The translations under genes were made by a program, and so were the position numbers. Of a stretch of 45,540 nucleotides of DNA, positions 1 to 8,184 are shown piece after piece (position 1 is the first letter of the stretch; each line of letters opens with the position of its first letter). The notes under the pieces were generated by a model. That model did no database searches. It was given only the letters and a program-made list of their open reading frames with translations, and was not told the DNA's origin. Source of the DNA: a virus; IMG/VR virus record IMGVR_UViG_3300000115_000047, positions 1 to 45,540 of that record; one strand, 5' to 3'.

Positions 1-8
1 TATGGAAG

Positions 9-224
9 ATGTTTTTTAGATTCATTCCGGGTGCTCGTTTACTTAAACAGAACTTTAATGACGACGAAGTAGCAAAAGCGAAAGTATGCTCCACTGCCGT
101 TACTGTCGCGTTGAGACGGAACTATATGGACCCTGTTCCTTACCTTGCCGACGACAGGGTCTCTCCTGCTGATTTAGCAAGAAGCCCACTTTTACAATAT
201 CTATTTACAATAGATGGAAGGTAA
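9..224 (+). CDS. Small hypothetical protein (71 aa), possibly 5'-truncated
   Basis: I do not recognise this protein. It is a 71-residue basic/hydrophobic chain with no clear membrane segment or motif. The frame is open back to the window edge, so the true start may lie upstream; the ATG at 9 is only the first one visible. It ends 21 bases before the exported protease gene on the same strand and is probably co-transcribed with it. The two cysteines and metals-type residues are too few to suggest a zinc site. Coding status rests on strand, packing and length only. Confidence 0.45.
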   Translation: MFFRFIPGARLLKQNFNDDEVAKAKVCSTAVTVALRRNYMDPVPYLADDRVSPADLARSPLLQYLFTIDGR

Positions 225-245
225 CACTTTAACAGGGAACATAAA

Positions 246-2084
246 ATGAAAGCTCTTTTATCGCTAATCGTCGCCGCATCTCTAGTTTCTCAAGCCAAAG
301 CAGAACTAAGCACAGATCCTAGAGTTCTAAAACTGGATGGCTGCACAGGGTTTATGGTAGAGGGAAACTACCTATTTACCGCAAAACACTGCTTAGAAGG
401 ACTAGGTCGCACTATTTCCTTTAAAAGCAAAAAAGACCCCAGCAAAAAAATAGTTGCAAAACTTGTTCATGTTACAAGTCGCTCAGATGGTCCTATTGTT
501 TATTATCTCCCATCTGATGGTCCAAGACCATATAAATCTTTCAATATCGCCGCATCTGCGCCTCCTATGAATTCTTTGGTCCACACCATAGGTTATCCAG
601 GAGGCAGTTATGCCATAACTTACGGAAAAGTTTCTGGAGGTAATGGTAGAGATGTCAATCATGTATCTATGCGAATTTCACCTGGTAATTCTGGCGGTCC
701 ACTACTAAACGAAAAAGATGAAGTCGTTGGTATTGCTCAGGCTGTGGATGCTCCAATTAGTAGTAATAACTCATATTTTGGTGGGTGGGGCATAACTAAA
801 GAAGCTTTATATGAAGCAAAAAGAGCAGTATCAAATGTTTCGGAACCTTTAAATACAGAATACAAAGCCGATGTTGTTATATTTACAGCAGATTGGTGTC
901 CGTCCTGTAAAGTTCTAGAAAGAGAAATGCCCGTTTCTTATTTTAATGAGAAGGGTTTGCGGGTTCTCAAGGTTAAAAGTAAGTCAGGGAAATGGTCTGA
1001 TCCAGATTTGGTTAAAGAGTTTAAATCAAAAACAGGAACAGATGTTCCGGGGTTACCAACCGTTTGGGCAAGAGGTACAGATAAATACCAAACAGGTTAT
1101 AGTTCTGGAAGAAGACTGTCACTATTTGGTTTCCTGATGAGTGGGTTTAGGGCTATCGGAGTAGTATTATTTGGTAATGGTCCTGGTGGAGAAATTTTAC
1201 CAGACACTGCACCACCACCGCCTGGCCCTCAAGTTCCCAGCGTGCCAGATGAATCTGGAGATAATATTGATCTACCACCACCACCCGCTCCTAGTGACGA
1301 ACCTCCAGCACCAACTGAAGAAGTGATTAATTGGGAAAATGTTTCAATAATCATAGGCGCTAAACAAACTGGTTTAAGCTATGTTAGAAGCAAGGTCGCT
1401 TCAATTGCTCTTAAAGCAATAAAAGGACCGCTGCAAAGAGCAAATGCTGAAATTTTTGAAGGCAAAGCAAACTTATTCTTTGTTGACCAAAGAACTCAGC
1501 CCAATAGGTACGCTTCGTTCACTGAGGCTGCTGGAGTTGATCCAAACCCATTCTACATCATAGTATTGGTGCAGAAACAAAGTCTCGGACTTAAATCTTT
1601 AATCGCTGGTAAGGTAGAAAGATCTATTAAGGATAAGATCCCAGAAGGTACGCCTGTTGAGATTATCTTTGAGAGAATCCATAAAGGTTCTTATGTTGCT
1701 ATAACAGAGTCTCTCACAGTAGCAGATCAGGCACCAGAAGAAAAAGAAGCTTCTCTTAAAGACGCTATCGTGTCTGAGCTAAAAGGAGACCTTGGTGATC
1801 TTAAAGGCAATCTCGCCGGTATTGTTATTCCATCAAAAGATGAAATTACCGGGACCGTTATTAAAAATCTGGGTCCAGCCATTGCAGAACTCAAGAAATC
1901 CCAAGATGAAGATGAAGAAGAGAGAAGCATTTTCCAGAGGTTAATCGCTGGACTATTGGCTCTAATAGGCGCTAGTCATGCTACTGGTGGAGTTAGGGGT
2001 TTTCTTGCTAATAGAGCGATGAAAAAGCTTGGACTAAAATCGGAAGAGAAACCTGAAAAGCCAGAATTAAAACCAGCACCATAG
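246..2084 (+). CDS. Exported trypsin-like serine protease fused to a thioredoxin-like domain
   Basis: A 612-aa multidomain protein. Residues 1-19 form a signal peptide (basic MK, hydrophobic core, AKA cleavage site). Residues about 20-195 are a chymotrypsin/trypsin-fold protease: His48 in TAKHC, likely Asp81 in SRSDGPIVYYL, Ser149 in PGNSGGPL. Residues about 205-300 are a thioredoxin fold with WCPSC (Cys218/Cys221) and a cis-Pro-like GLPTVW (Pro271). A proline-rich linker follows (about 318-360), then an alpha/beta region, a charged segment, and a hydrophobic helix near 570-590 (FQRLIAGLLALIGASHA) before a Lys/Glu/Pro tail. Inference: it acts outside the cytoplasm, on envelope proteins or phage particles, possibly anchored by the C-terminal helix. 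The domains are clear; the fusion's role is unknown. The ATG follows an AGGGAA-like ribosome site. Confidence 0.85.
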   Translation: MKALLSLIVAASLVSQAKAELSTDPRVLKLDGCTGFMVEGNYLFTAKHCLEGLGRTISFKSKKDPSKKIVAKLVHVTSRSDGPIVYYLPSDGPRPYKSFNIAASAPPMNSLVHTIGYPGGSYAITYGKVSGGNGRDVNHVSMRISPGNSGGPLLNEKDEVVGIAQAVDAPISSNNSYFGGWGITKEALYEAKRAVSNVSEPLNTEYKADVVIFTADWCPSCKVLEREMPVSYFNEKGLRVLKVKSKSGKWSDPDLVKEFKSKTGTDVPGLPTVWARGTDKYQTGYSSGRRLSLFGFLMSGFRAIGVVLFGNGPGGEILPDTAPPPPGPQVPSVPDESGDNIDLPPPPAPSDEPPAPTEEVINWENVSIIIGAKQTGLSYVRSKVASIALKAIKGPLQRANAEIFEGKANLFFVDQRTQPNRYASFTEAAGVDPNPFYIIVLVQKQSLGLKSLIAGKVERSIKDKIPEGTPVEIIFERIHKGSYVAITESLTVADQAPEEKEASLKDAIVSELKGDLGDLKGNLAGIVIPSKDEITGTVIKNLGPAIAELKKSQDEDEEERSIFQRLIAGLLALIGASHATGGVRGFLANRAMKKLGLKSEEKPEKPELKPAP

Positions 2085-2093
2085 GAGTAAGTT

Positions 2094-2345
2094 ATGGCAT
2101 CCCTCTTAATATCAATAGGTATAGGAGGGTCTTTAGGAACTGTAATCGGAGTACTAAAAGACCCTCTATTTGGGTTGACTTTCAAGTTTGCTACCAACAA
2201 TCTTTCTAAATTAGCAAGAGGTGAACATTTAAATGCCGAAGAAAAAGAGTTTATAAAAAACTACAATTCAAGAAAGTATATACATAACGGTATTGATTAT
2301 ACACAACAAATGAGAGTAATGTCTTTTTCACCGGGAATGCGATGA
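2094..2345 (+). CDS. Small protein with N-terminal hydrophobic Gly-rich helix
   Basis: An 83-aa protein of unknown function. The first about 22 residues are hydrophobic and glycine-rich (LLISIGIGGSLGTVIGV), compatible with one membrane helix; the rest is polar and basic. The start ATG has a good ribosome site (AGGAG, 5 bases upstream). Its stop overlaps the ATG of the dCMP deaminase gene (ATGA), so the two are translationally coupled. It directly follows the exported protease and might work with it at the membrane, but that is inference from position. It is too short and lacks the second helix expected of a typical holin. Confidence 0.6.
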   Translation: MASLLISIGIGGSLGTVIGVLKDPLFGLTFKFATNNLSKLARGEHLNAEEKEFIKNYNSRKYIHNGIDYTQQMRVMSFSPGMR

Positions 2346-2854
2346 GACCAAATTGGGATGAATATTTTATGGCCTCAGCTTTTTTGGCGTCGTTCCGTAG
2401 TCACGATGACCAATCAAAAGTTGGAGCGGTTTTGGTAAACTCGGAGAAAAAGGAAATCTCCAGAGGATATAATGGATTTTGTTCAGGAATTGAGGAAAAT
2501 GGCCTTGACACAACTCGCCCCGGAAAATACAAATATATCGTTCATGCCGAGGCGAATGCTTTATCAAATTTAGTAATAAAAACCGATAAGGCTTCATTGT
2601 ACTGTACGAGAATGCCGTGTTTGAACTGTTCTAAATTATTATGGCAAAATAATGTTAGAGAGTGGTATGTTCCAACAAGTTGTTTCAATACAGATGAGGT
2701 TCCAACAACGGTTAAAAATTATTCAGCAGAGGAAGAAGAGATTCTTCAACTGTTATTGAGAAGTGGTCTTAAGATTTTTTATGTTGATTTTAGTATGGAT
2801 AAATTCACAGAAATTATACAAAGCAACAATAAATACTTTTCTTACTTAGGGTAA
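2342..2854 (+). CDS. Deoxycytidylate (dCMP) deaminase
   Basis: A 170-aa zinc-dependent deaminase that turns dCMP into dUMP, the precursor for dTMP. The cytidine/deoxycytidylate deaminase signature is complete: His68-Ala-Glu70 (HAEANAL) supplies a zinc ligand and the catalytic glutamate, and PCLNC (Cys93, Cys96) supplies the other ligands. The N-terminal KVGAVLV stretch matches the family. The size is typical of T4-like dCMP deaminases. It overlaps the preceding gene by ATGA and is followed 2 bases later by the ribonucleotide reductase gene, consistent with a dNTP-supply operon with the dUTPase. No thymidylate synthase is seen in this window. Confidence 0.93.
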   Translation: MRPNWDEYFMASAFLASFRSHDDQSKVGAVLVNSEKKEISRGYNGFCSGIEENGLDTTRPGKYKYIVHAEANALSNLVIKTDKASLYCTRMPCLNCSKLLWQNNVREWYVPTSCFNTDEVPTTVKNYSAEEEEILQLLLRSGLKIFYVDFSMDKFTEIIQSNNKYFSYLG

Positions 2855-2856
2855 AA

Positions 2857-5064
2857 ATGTCGATTAAAGCGCTACAAGACTACACCTTTGTTTCCAAATA
2901 TGCACGACATTTAACTGATAAAAAAAGAAGAGAAACCTGGTCCGAAACTGTGGACCGTGTTAAAAAGATGATGCTGGAAAAGTATGCTGATTTTCCAGAT
3001 GTCCATGAAGATATTGAGTGGGCTTATGAAATGATGCGCAAACGTCGCGCATTGGGTTCACAACGTGCTTTACAATTCGGCGGCTCGCCTATTCTCAAAC
3101 ACAATATGAGAATGTTTAATTGCATTTCTTCTTTTTGTGATAGGCCGCGATTCTTCCAAGAGTGCATGTACTTACTACTGTGTGGCTGTGGCACAGGATT
3201 CTCAGTACAAAAGCACCATATCAAAAATCTACCAACTCTAGTAAAAGAAAAGGGCGGCAGTAGAAAATGGATGATAGAAGATTCTATCGAGGGTTGGTCA
3301 GAGGCTGTTGGGGTATTAGTAGGATCTTATTTCAATATCAAATCCCCTCATTGGGGCGATAATGTCCATACCGCAGATCAGTATCTGGGTAGAAATATCT
3401 CCTTCGATTATTCTCTTATTAGAGAAGCTGGAACACCGCTATCTCACGGCGGTAAAGCTCCAGGTCCAGAACCTTTAAAAAACACACTCTCTAAAGTCAA
3501 AGATCTTTTAGATTCTGTTATTAAGAATTCAAGAAGATTAAGTCCAATTCACTGCTATGATATTGTCATGCACAGTGCTGACGCTGTTATTTCTGGTGGA
3601 GTGAGACGATCAGCTACAATCGCTGTATTCTCACCAGACGACACAGAAATGGCGAAAGCAAAGACCGGAAACTGGTTTAAAGAAAACCCGCAGAGGGGTC
3701 GATCTAACAATTCTGCTTTGCTAGTCCGTGACGAAACTAGTAAAGAGATGTTTTCCGAGATTATGCAGTCCGTCAAAGAGTTTGGTGAACCGGGATTCGT
3801 GTTTTCCGATAGTACTGAGCTTTTGGTAAACCCTTGTGTAGAAATTGGATTTTGGCCGGTCTGCGAGGAAACTGGAAAAAGTGGTTGGCAGGCGTGTAAC
3901 CTCTCTACTATTAATTGCTCTAAGATTGAAGATGAGGTAGATTTTTATGAAGCCGCAAAAGCCGCCACTATCATTGGTACTTTACAAGCCGGTTTTACAG
4001 ATGTGGGCTATCTAGAAAATACTAGCAAAAGTATTATCGAGAGAGAAGCTCTTATTGGTGTCTCGATGACGGGCATTATGGAGCAACATGAGATATGCCT
4101 ATCCCCCATCTTACAAAAAGAAGCGGCAAAAATTGTTAAACAGGTTAATAAAGAAATAGCGAAGAAGATCGGAATTAACCAAGCCGCTAGATGCACCTGT
4201 GTTAAGCCAGAAGGGACGGCGAGTTGTATCTTAGGTACTTCCTCTGGAATCCACCCACACCATGCCAAACGGTACATCAGGCGGGTGCAAGCGAATAAAA
4301 TGGAAGACATCTATAGGTACTTCCACTCTATTAATCCCAGAGCTTGTGAAGAATCTGTTTGGTCTGCAAATGATACAGATGATGTGATTTCTTTTTGTGT
4401 CGAAGTTCCCGCTGGATCAAAAACAAAGAATCAAATTAGCGCTATTGAGTTACTTAAATCTGTAAAATCTACACAGCAGAATTGGGTTATTGGCGGAACA
4501 AATAAGAGTCTATGTACCCAGCCTTGGTTAGTACACAATGTTAGTAATACAATTAATGTTACCTCTGAAGAATGGGACGAGGTAGAAGACTTTATTTATG
4601 AAAACAGAAAATGGTTCTGCGGCATATCTCTTTTACCAGTTACTGGAGATAAAGATTACCCCCAAGCACCATTTACTGCAATTTATCTCCCAAGTAAAAT
4701 CATTTCTCATTATGGGGATGGTGCTATTTTTGTTGGTGGATTAATTGAAGTAGCATTAAAATTATGGGAAGATAATTTATGGGCTGCTTGTGATTCTATT
4801 CTTGGTATTGGTTCTAAACCAAAGGGTGAAGCCAAACGCGAATGGGTCAAAAGATGTAAGAAATTCTCTGATAAATACTTTAACTCAGAGGTTAAGAATC
4901 TAACATACTGCATGAAAGATGTTTATAATTATAAATTATGGACGGAACTCAAAAGAGAATATGTAGATGTAGATTTTAAAAATGTTATTGAAGAAAATGA
5001 TGCTACAAATTTTGAAGGTGAATCGGCTTGCAGTGGTGGCTCCTGCGAGGTTACTAAATTATGA
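2857..5064 (+). CDS. nrdJ: Adenosylcobalamin-dependent (class II) ribonucleotide reductase
   Basis: A 735-aa monomeric class II reductase, close in size to the Lactobacillus leichmannii RTPR type, reducing ribonucleotides to deoxyribonucleotides with coenzyme B12. Visible catalytic features: first active-site Cys89 in MRMFNC; the NPCVE motif with Cys327 (thiyl radical position) and Glu329; second redox Cys347 in ACNLSTIN; and a C-terminal CSGGSC pair that relays electrons from thioredoxin. GVRRSA and PEGTAS loops also match the family. The equivalences come from family knowledge, not alignment. Class II enzymes are oxygen-independent and need no radical subunit, which fits the absence of an nrdB gene nearby. 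It sits between the dCMP deaminase and dUTPase genes. Confidence 0.95.
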   Translation: MSIKALQDYTFVSKYARHLTDKKRRETWSETVDRVKKMMLEKYADFPDVHEDIEWAYEMMRKRRALGSQRALQFGGSPILKHNMRMFNCISSFCDRPRFFQECMYLLLCGCGTGFSVQKHHIKNLPTLVKEKGGSRKWMIEDSIEGWSEAVGVLVGSYFNIKSPHWGDNVHTADQYLGRNISFDYSLIREAGTPLSHGGKAPGPEPLKNTLSKVKDLLDSVIKNSRRLSPIHCYDIVMHSADAVISGGVRRSATIAVFSPDDTEMAKAKTGNWFKENPQRGRSNNSALLVRDETSKEMFSEIMQSVKEFGEPGFVFSDSTELLVNPCVEIGFWPVCEETGKSGWQACNLSTINCSKIEDEVDFYEAAKAATIIGTLQAGFTDVGYLENTSKSIIEREALIGVSMTGIMEQHEICLSPILQKEAAKIVKQVNKEIAKKIGINQAARCTCVKPEGTASCILGTSSGIHPHHAKRYIRRVQANKMEDIYRYFHSINPRACEESVWSANDTDDVISFCVEVPAGSKTKNQISAIELLKSVKSTQQNWVIGGTNKSLCTQPWLVHNVSNTINVTSEEWDEVEDFIYENRKWFCGISLLPVTGDKDYPQAPFTAIYLPSKIISHYGDGAIFVGGLIEVALKLWEDNLWAACDSILGIGSKPKGEAKREWVKRCKKFSDKYFNSEVKNLTYCMKDVYNYKLWTELKREYVDVDFKNVIEENDATNFEGESACSGGSCEVTKL

Positions 5065-5095
5065 CAGAGAACTTTAACTTTTAGTGAATTACCTC

Positions 5096-5605
5096 ATGAA
5101 TTATGTGATGCACTTTTGGAAAGATAAAGGGGCAAGACCTGTGTGGATTCCTCCAGATAGTGATGCGACCATTAAAGTTAAAAAACTTACTAGCACAGCA
5201 ACTATACCAACGAAGTCTAGAAAAACTGATGCTGGATATGATTTATATTCAGATGAGGATATTGCTCTTTACCCCGAAGACACAAAACTAATTAGTACCG
5301 GAATTGCTTTTGCTATACCTGATGGGTATGCAGGACTAATTTGGGATCGATCCGGACTTGGTACTAAGGGTGTTCACCGACATGCAGGAGTGGTAGATTC
5401 TAGCTATCGAGGGGAAGTGAAGGTTGCATTATATAATGCTAGACCTGGACATGTCGATTTTACAGACAATATGTACTTTATAAGCAGAGGCGACAGGATT
5501 GCGCAGATTCTCTTCCAGAAAGTACCGCACTTCGACCTGGTGGAGACTGAGGAACTAGACGATACAGATCGTGGTTCATCAGGTTTCGGTTCATCAGGTA
5601 GGTAA
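5096..5605 (+). CDS. dut: dUTP diphosphatase (dUTPase)
   Basis: A trimeric-type dUTPase that hydrolyses dUTP to dUMP and pyrophosphate. All five family motifs are visible in order: DAGYDLYS, DRSGLG (usually RSGLA), GVVDSSYRGEV with the catalytic Asp, GDRIAQI, and a C-terminal glycine-rich RGSSGFGSSG arm that closes the active site. About 30 residues precede the conserved core, longer than in compact dUTPases. The start is uncertain: ATG 5096 is chosen, but an in-frame GTG at 5084 and ATG at 5108 are possible and none has a convincing ribosome site. It acts in the same dUMP/dNTP pathway as the two genes upstream. Confidence 0.93.
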   Translation: MNYVMHFWKDKGARPVWIPPDSDATIKVKKLTSTATIPTKSRKTDAGYDLYSDEDIALYPEDTKLISTGIAFAIPDGYAGLIWDRSGLGTKGVHRHAGVVDSSYRGEVKVALYNARPGHVDFTDNMYFISRGDRIAQILFQKVPHFDLVETEELDDTDRGSSGFGSSGR

Positions 5606-5606
5606 T

Positions 5607-6308
5607 ATGAGAAAAGAAAAAAGAGGTCAAGAGGATTCTTTTGAAGGAGACAGGGTAAAATCACTAAGAGCGAAGACTAAAAATCAAAAGAGTTATATAC
5701 TCTCTATTGTAGAGAATGATATTACATTTTGTTTTGGTCCTAGCGGAACTGGAAAAAGTTTTGTAGCAGCAGGCATTTCTGCTGAACATTTGATACAAAA
5801 TAAAACCTCACAAATAATTGTCACCAGACCTTTAGTTTGTGCTGGAAAGAACCTTGGAGCAGTTCCAGGTGAGATTGCGGATAAAGTCAAACCTTATCTA
5901 AAACCAATGGAAGAGAATTTAAAATTCTTTTTGGGCAATAAAAGGTTCAAAAAGTTACTGGACGAGGATATAATAAAGTTCGAACCATTAGAATTGATGA
6001 GAGGGGCGAGTTTTCACAACTCTTACATGATTCTAGACGAGGCTCAAAACTGCACTTTAGATCAAATTAAGATGTTTATCACCAGAATTGGAGAAAACAG
6101 TAAAGTAATCATCAATGGTGATGTTAAACAAACTGATTTAAAAGATGGTAGTGGTTTAAGAATATGCATAAATAAATTAACAGAGATAGAGGGTGTTGGT
6201 ATTTGTGAATTTAACCACAATGATATACAGCGAAATTCAATAATTAGTTCTATTCTGGTGGCACTGGATGATGAACAAGATTTTTCTTATCCGAGATCTA
6301 CAAGATAA
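5607..6308 (+). CDS. PhoH-like P-loop ATPase
   Basis: A 233-aa PhoH family ATPase, common in large phages. Walker A is GPSGTGKS near residues 48-55 and Walker B is MILDEAQNCT; the TRPLVCAG and GDVKQTDL segments are also typical of PhoH. The biochemical role is unsettled; an RNA-helicase/nucleotide-binding function is often proposed. The ATG at 5607 is preferred over a longer frame starting in the dUTPase tail, because it lies one base after the dUTPase stop with a GGTAGGT-like ribosome site. Its 3' end overlaps the next small gene by about 40 bases. Confidence 0.9.
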   Translation: MRKEKRGQEDSFEGDRVKSLRAKTKNQKSYILSIVENDITFCFGPSGTGKSFVAAGISAEHLIQNKTSQIIVTRPLVCAGKNLGAVPGEIADKVKPYLKPMEENLKFFLGNKRFKKLLDEDIIKFEPLELMRGASFHNSYMILDEAQNCTLDQIKMFITRIGENSKVIINGDVKQTDLKDGSGLRICINKLTEIEGVGICEFNHNDIQRNSIISSILVALDDEQDFSYPRSTR

Positions 6309-6486
6309 TCCAATCAGTACTTACAAAAAAACGTGGTGTTATAAAACACTTGGTATCGCAAAAGCGGCTGCTAAGAACTATATAAAGAATAAAAACAAAC
6401 ACTTACCCAAGGCTAAAAAACTATCATATGATAGTATTAAGGTAATAGAATGCGACCTTGTAAGGATGGAAGAACATCCTATTTAG
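6268..6486 (+). CDS. Small basic hypothetical protein (72 aa)
   Basis: Not recognised. It is lysine- and asparagine-rich with a predicted mixed helix/strand composition (KAAAKNYIKNKNK). It overlaps the PhoH gene by 41 bases and the next membrane-protein gene by 37, which is tight even for this array; ATG codons at 6268 and 6271 are both possible. It could be a small host-takeover protein, but nothing in the sequence shows this. Confidence 0.5.
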   Translation: MMNKIFLIRDLQDNPISTYKKTWCYKTLGIAKAAAKNYIKNKNKHLPKAKKLSYDSIKVIECDLVRMEEHPI

Positions 6487-6812
6487 TCTTAACATTTAAT
6501 ATAATGTGGTATTTGATTGGGTTTATTTCTGCTATAGATGTTTACTACGCAATAAAATGGAGAGAAACTTTACCTGAACTAGAAGAGAATCCTATAGGCA
6601 GAATGCTCATAAAGTATGATGCAAACGATATCTCGCTTTTTATGGGGTTGAAGGTCGCGGGAACTGTTTTAGTTTTAGGAATGTTACAAAATTGTTTTTT
6701 ACTGTCAAAAAGAGACGGAAGAAAAAGAACACACAGAATCACAATGGGTGTTTTTCTTTTTCAAATCTGGTTATTTTTATATATGCACGATTATTTTATA
6801 CGAGGGCATTAA
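6450..6812 (+). CDS. Small integral membrane protein
   Basis: A 120-aa protein with three hydrophobic stretches: about residues 12-34 (LVLTFNIMWYLIGFISAI), 63-82 (LFMGLKVAGTVLVLGMLQ) and 98-114 (GVFLFQIWLFLYMH). Predicted polytopic inner-membrane protein. The ATG at 6450 has an AAGG ribosome site; an internal ATG at 6504 would also keep the membrane segments. It could be a holin-like or unknown envelope protein. No catalytic motif is visible, and it is not next to a recognisable endolysin, so I do not call it a holin. Confidence 0.65.
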   Translation: MRPCKDGRTSYLVLTFNIMWYLIGFISAIDVYYAIKWRETLPELEENPIGRMLIKYDANDISLFMGLKVAGTVLVLGMLQNCFLLSKRDGRKRTHRITMGVFLFQIWLFLYMHDYFIRGH

Positions 6813-7154
6813 ATGCCAAATTATGACTATGGTTGTAATCATTGTGGTTTTTTATGGGAAGACGTTACACAAAACATTAATGATTCCCCAAAACAGAAGT
6901 GTCCAAAATGCAGTAAGATGACGCTTGAGAGAGTAATTTTTGGGGGGTTACAACCCTTTGTAAGGGGTGAAGCGACAACCTTGGGGCAGCTTGCTGAACA
7001 AAACACAAAAAAGATGGGGCGATACGAACTACAAGACAAAAGAGCTAAAACTAAAGAAGACACAGATGCTGGACTAAAAAGGCATCAGGAAGAAATAAAA
7101 CAAATAGGAAAAATGAGCGAGACACAAAAACAAAGGTATGTTGACAATGGATGA
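6813..7154 (+). CDS. FmdB-type zinc-ribbon protein
   Basis: A 113-aa protein starting with the FmdB/regulatory zinc-ribbon pattern: MPNYDYGCNHCG followed by CPKC, giving two CxxC knuckles at about residues 8-11 and 30-33. The remaining about 75 residues are a charged, probably helical tail. FmdB-like ribbons are found in bacteria and many phages, where their role (nucleic-acid binding or regulation) is not defined. The start follows the stop of the membrane protein gene directly, and its end overlaps the next start. Confidence 0.75.
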   Translation: MPNYDYGCNHCGFLWEDVTQNINDSPKQKCPKCSKMTLERVIFGGLQPFVRGEATTLGQLAEQNTKKMGRYELQDKRAKTKEDTDAGLKRHQEEIKQIGKMSETQKQRYVDNG

Positions 7155-7461
7155 GTTCTATAGACCAATGAAGTATGATGAAGTTTTCTACAATGACCAC
7201 GGTAAAGAATGCGTAGAAAATGAACAGTGTTTCGCTAAGAAGATAGAAAAGGTCTCAGACCAAATTAATGCAATTAGTCATCACATTCTTTGTAAGATGA
7301 ATATAATAATTGATCCGTGGGGAGAAGATTGCTCCAGAAGAAAAGTAAGAGAAATGTCTTTTAAGAAAGTAACCGAAGAATCTTTTAACTCTTATTTGAA
7401 ATACCTAAAGACTAGAGAACAAAGATTTTTGACTATCGCTAGGAGAAAACAATATGGTTAA
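7147..7461 (+). CDS. Hypothetical protein (about 104 aa)
   Basis: Not recognised. It has a charged sequence with four scattered cysteines (two near residues 22-28) and a basic C-terminus. ATG 7147 is preferred because AAAGG lies about 9 bases upstream; the in-frame ATG at 7138 has the same site too close. It overlaps the FmdB-like gene by 8 bases and the following gene by 8, so it is part of the same translational chain. Confidence 0.6.
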   Translation: MDEFYRPMKYDEVFYNDHGKECVENEQCFAKKIEKVSDQINAISHHILCKMNIIIDPWGEDCSRRKVREMSFKKVTEESFNSYLKYLKTREQRFLTIARRKQYG

Positions 7462-7786
7462 GAAAAAAGCAAACACTCGACACAGGATGAGTAAATTAGA
7501 AAAGTTCTATATAGACCACCATATGGATTCAGATGCTAAAAGTTTAGCAATAGAGCTTGGTATACCAGAAGCGGTAATAGATCGGTATCAAAAGAAAGCA
7601 AAAAGAGATAGTAAAAAAGAAGAAGAACAAAAAGAGAAACCGACGACGACAGATGATTTTATGATCAAAAAAGAAGACCGAGGTGTGGTTGTTATGACAG
7701 AGGCGGCTTCACAACAGGGTGATGCGTCTCGTGGTGCAGGTTTGAAAAGTAAGTATTATAACAATGCCGTCAAAAAAATACGATAG
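7454..7786 (+). CDS. Conserved phage-type hypothetical protein, possible N-terminal HTH
   Basis: A 110-aa basic protein. Residues about 13-45 (SKLEKFYIDHHMDSDAKSLA and following) resemble a short helix-turn-helix such as those in phage DNA-binding proteins, then comes a Lys/Glu-rich linker. The segment GVVVMTEAASQQGD near residues 75-90 is a pattern I recognise from other phage hypothetical proteins; its function is not known to me. It lies two genes upstream of the RecA-like gene and overlaps its neighbour by 23 bases. Confidence 0.6.
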   Translation: MVKKKANTRHRMSKLEKFYIDHHMDSDAKSLAIELGIPEAVIDRYQKKAKRDSKKEEEQKEKPTTTDDFMIKKEDRGVVVMTEAASQQGDASRGAGLKSKYYNNAVKKIR

Positions 7787-8177
7787 TCAGTTTGATGCTT
7801 TTTCTGAAAATGAAGAAGCAAAAATAACTGACGGTAATCGTCTTTGTGAAAAAATATTTCAAAAAAGAGCAAATGTTAGTAATGAAGGTAAAATACCCGA
7901 TAAATTTTGGAATCTGCCTAAGTACAAAGGCTCGTACACAGGTCAAATAGTAGCTGCGAATAAATTGCTCCAAAAATACTCTATGCTGGCAATATCGAAG
8001 GCTATTGATTCTAAAGATGCTAAATATATATTATCATTTCGTAACAAGAAGCTTATACCAATTATTGAGAAATATCAGAAGGAAGTTGATAACACTATTA
8101 TTGAAAAATCAGATGAGAGTGTTAGGAAAACTAGAAGGCCATTAGGCAAAAAGAATTTATTTTCAGAATTAGATTAG
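7764..8177 (+). CDS. Hypothetical basic protein upstream of recA
   Basis: A 137-aa protein of unknown function, lysine-rich and probably mostly helical, ending in KKNLFSELD. It overlaps the previous gene by 23 bases and ends 7 bases before the RecA-like gene. The middle region (YTGQIVAANKLLQKYS) may be a small helical domain. Position suggests a replication/recombination accessory role, which is inference only. Confidence 0.6.
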   Translation: MPSKKYDSQFDAFSENEEAKITDGNRLCEKIFQKRANVSNEGKIPDKFWNLPKYKGSYTGQIVAANKLLQKYSMLAISKAIDSKDAKYILSFRNKKLIPIIEKYQKEVDNTIIEKSDESVRKTRRPLGKKNLFSELD

Positions 8178-8184
8178 TGAGATT

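Noticed and set aside
5061-5084. Seven-codon ORF (MTENFNF) between the reductase and dUTPase genes
   Set aside because: Too short to support as a gene; probably chance within the spacer.
6450-6812. Membrane protein as the phage holin
   Set aside because: Three hydrophobic segments fit, but there is no endolysin beside it and no dual-start motif; left as an unknown membrane protein.
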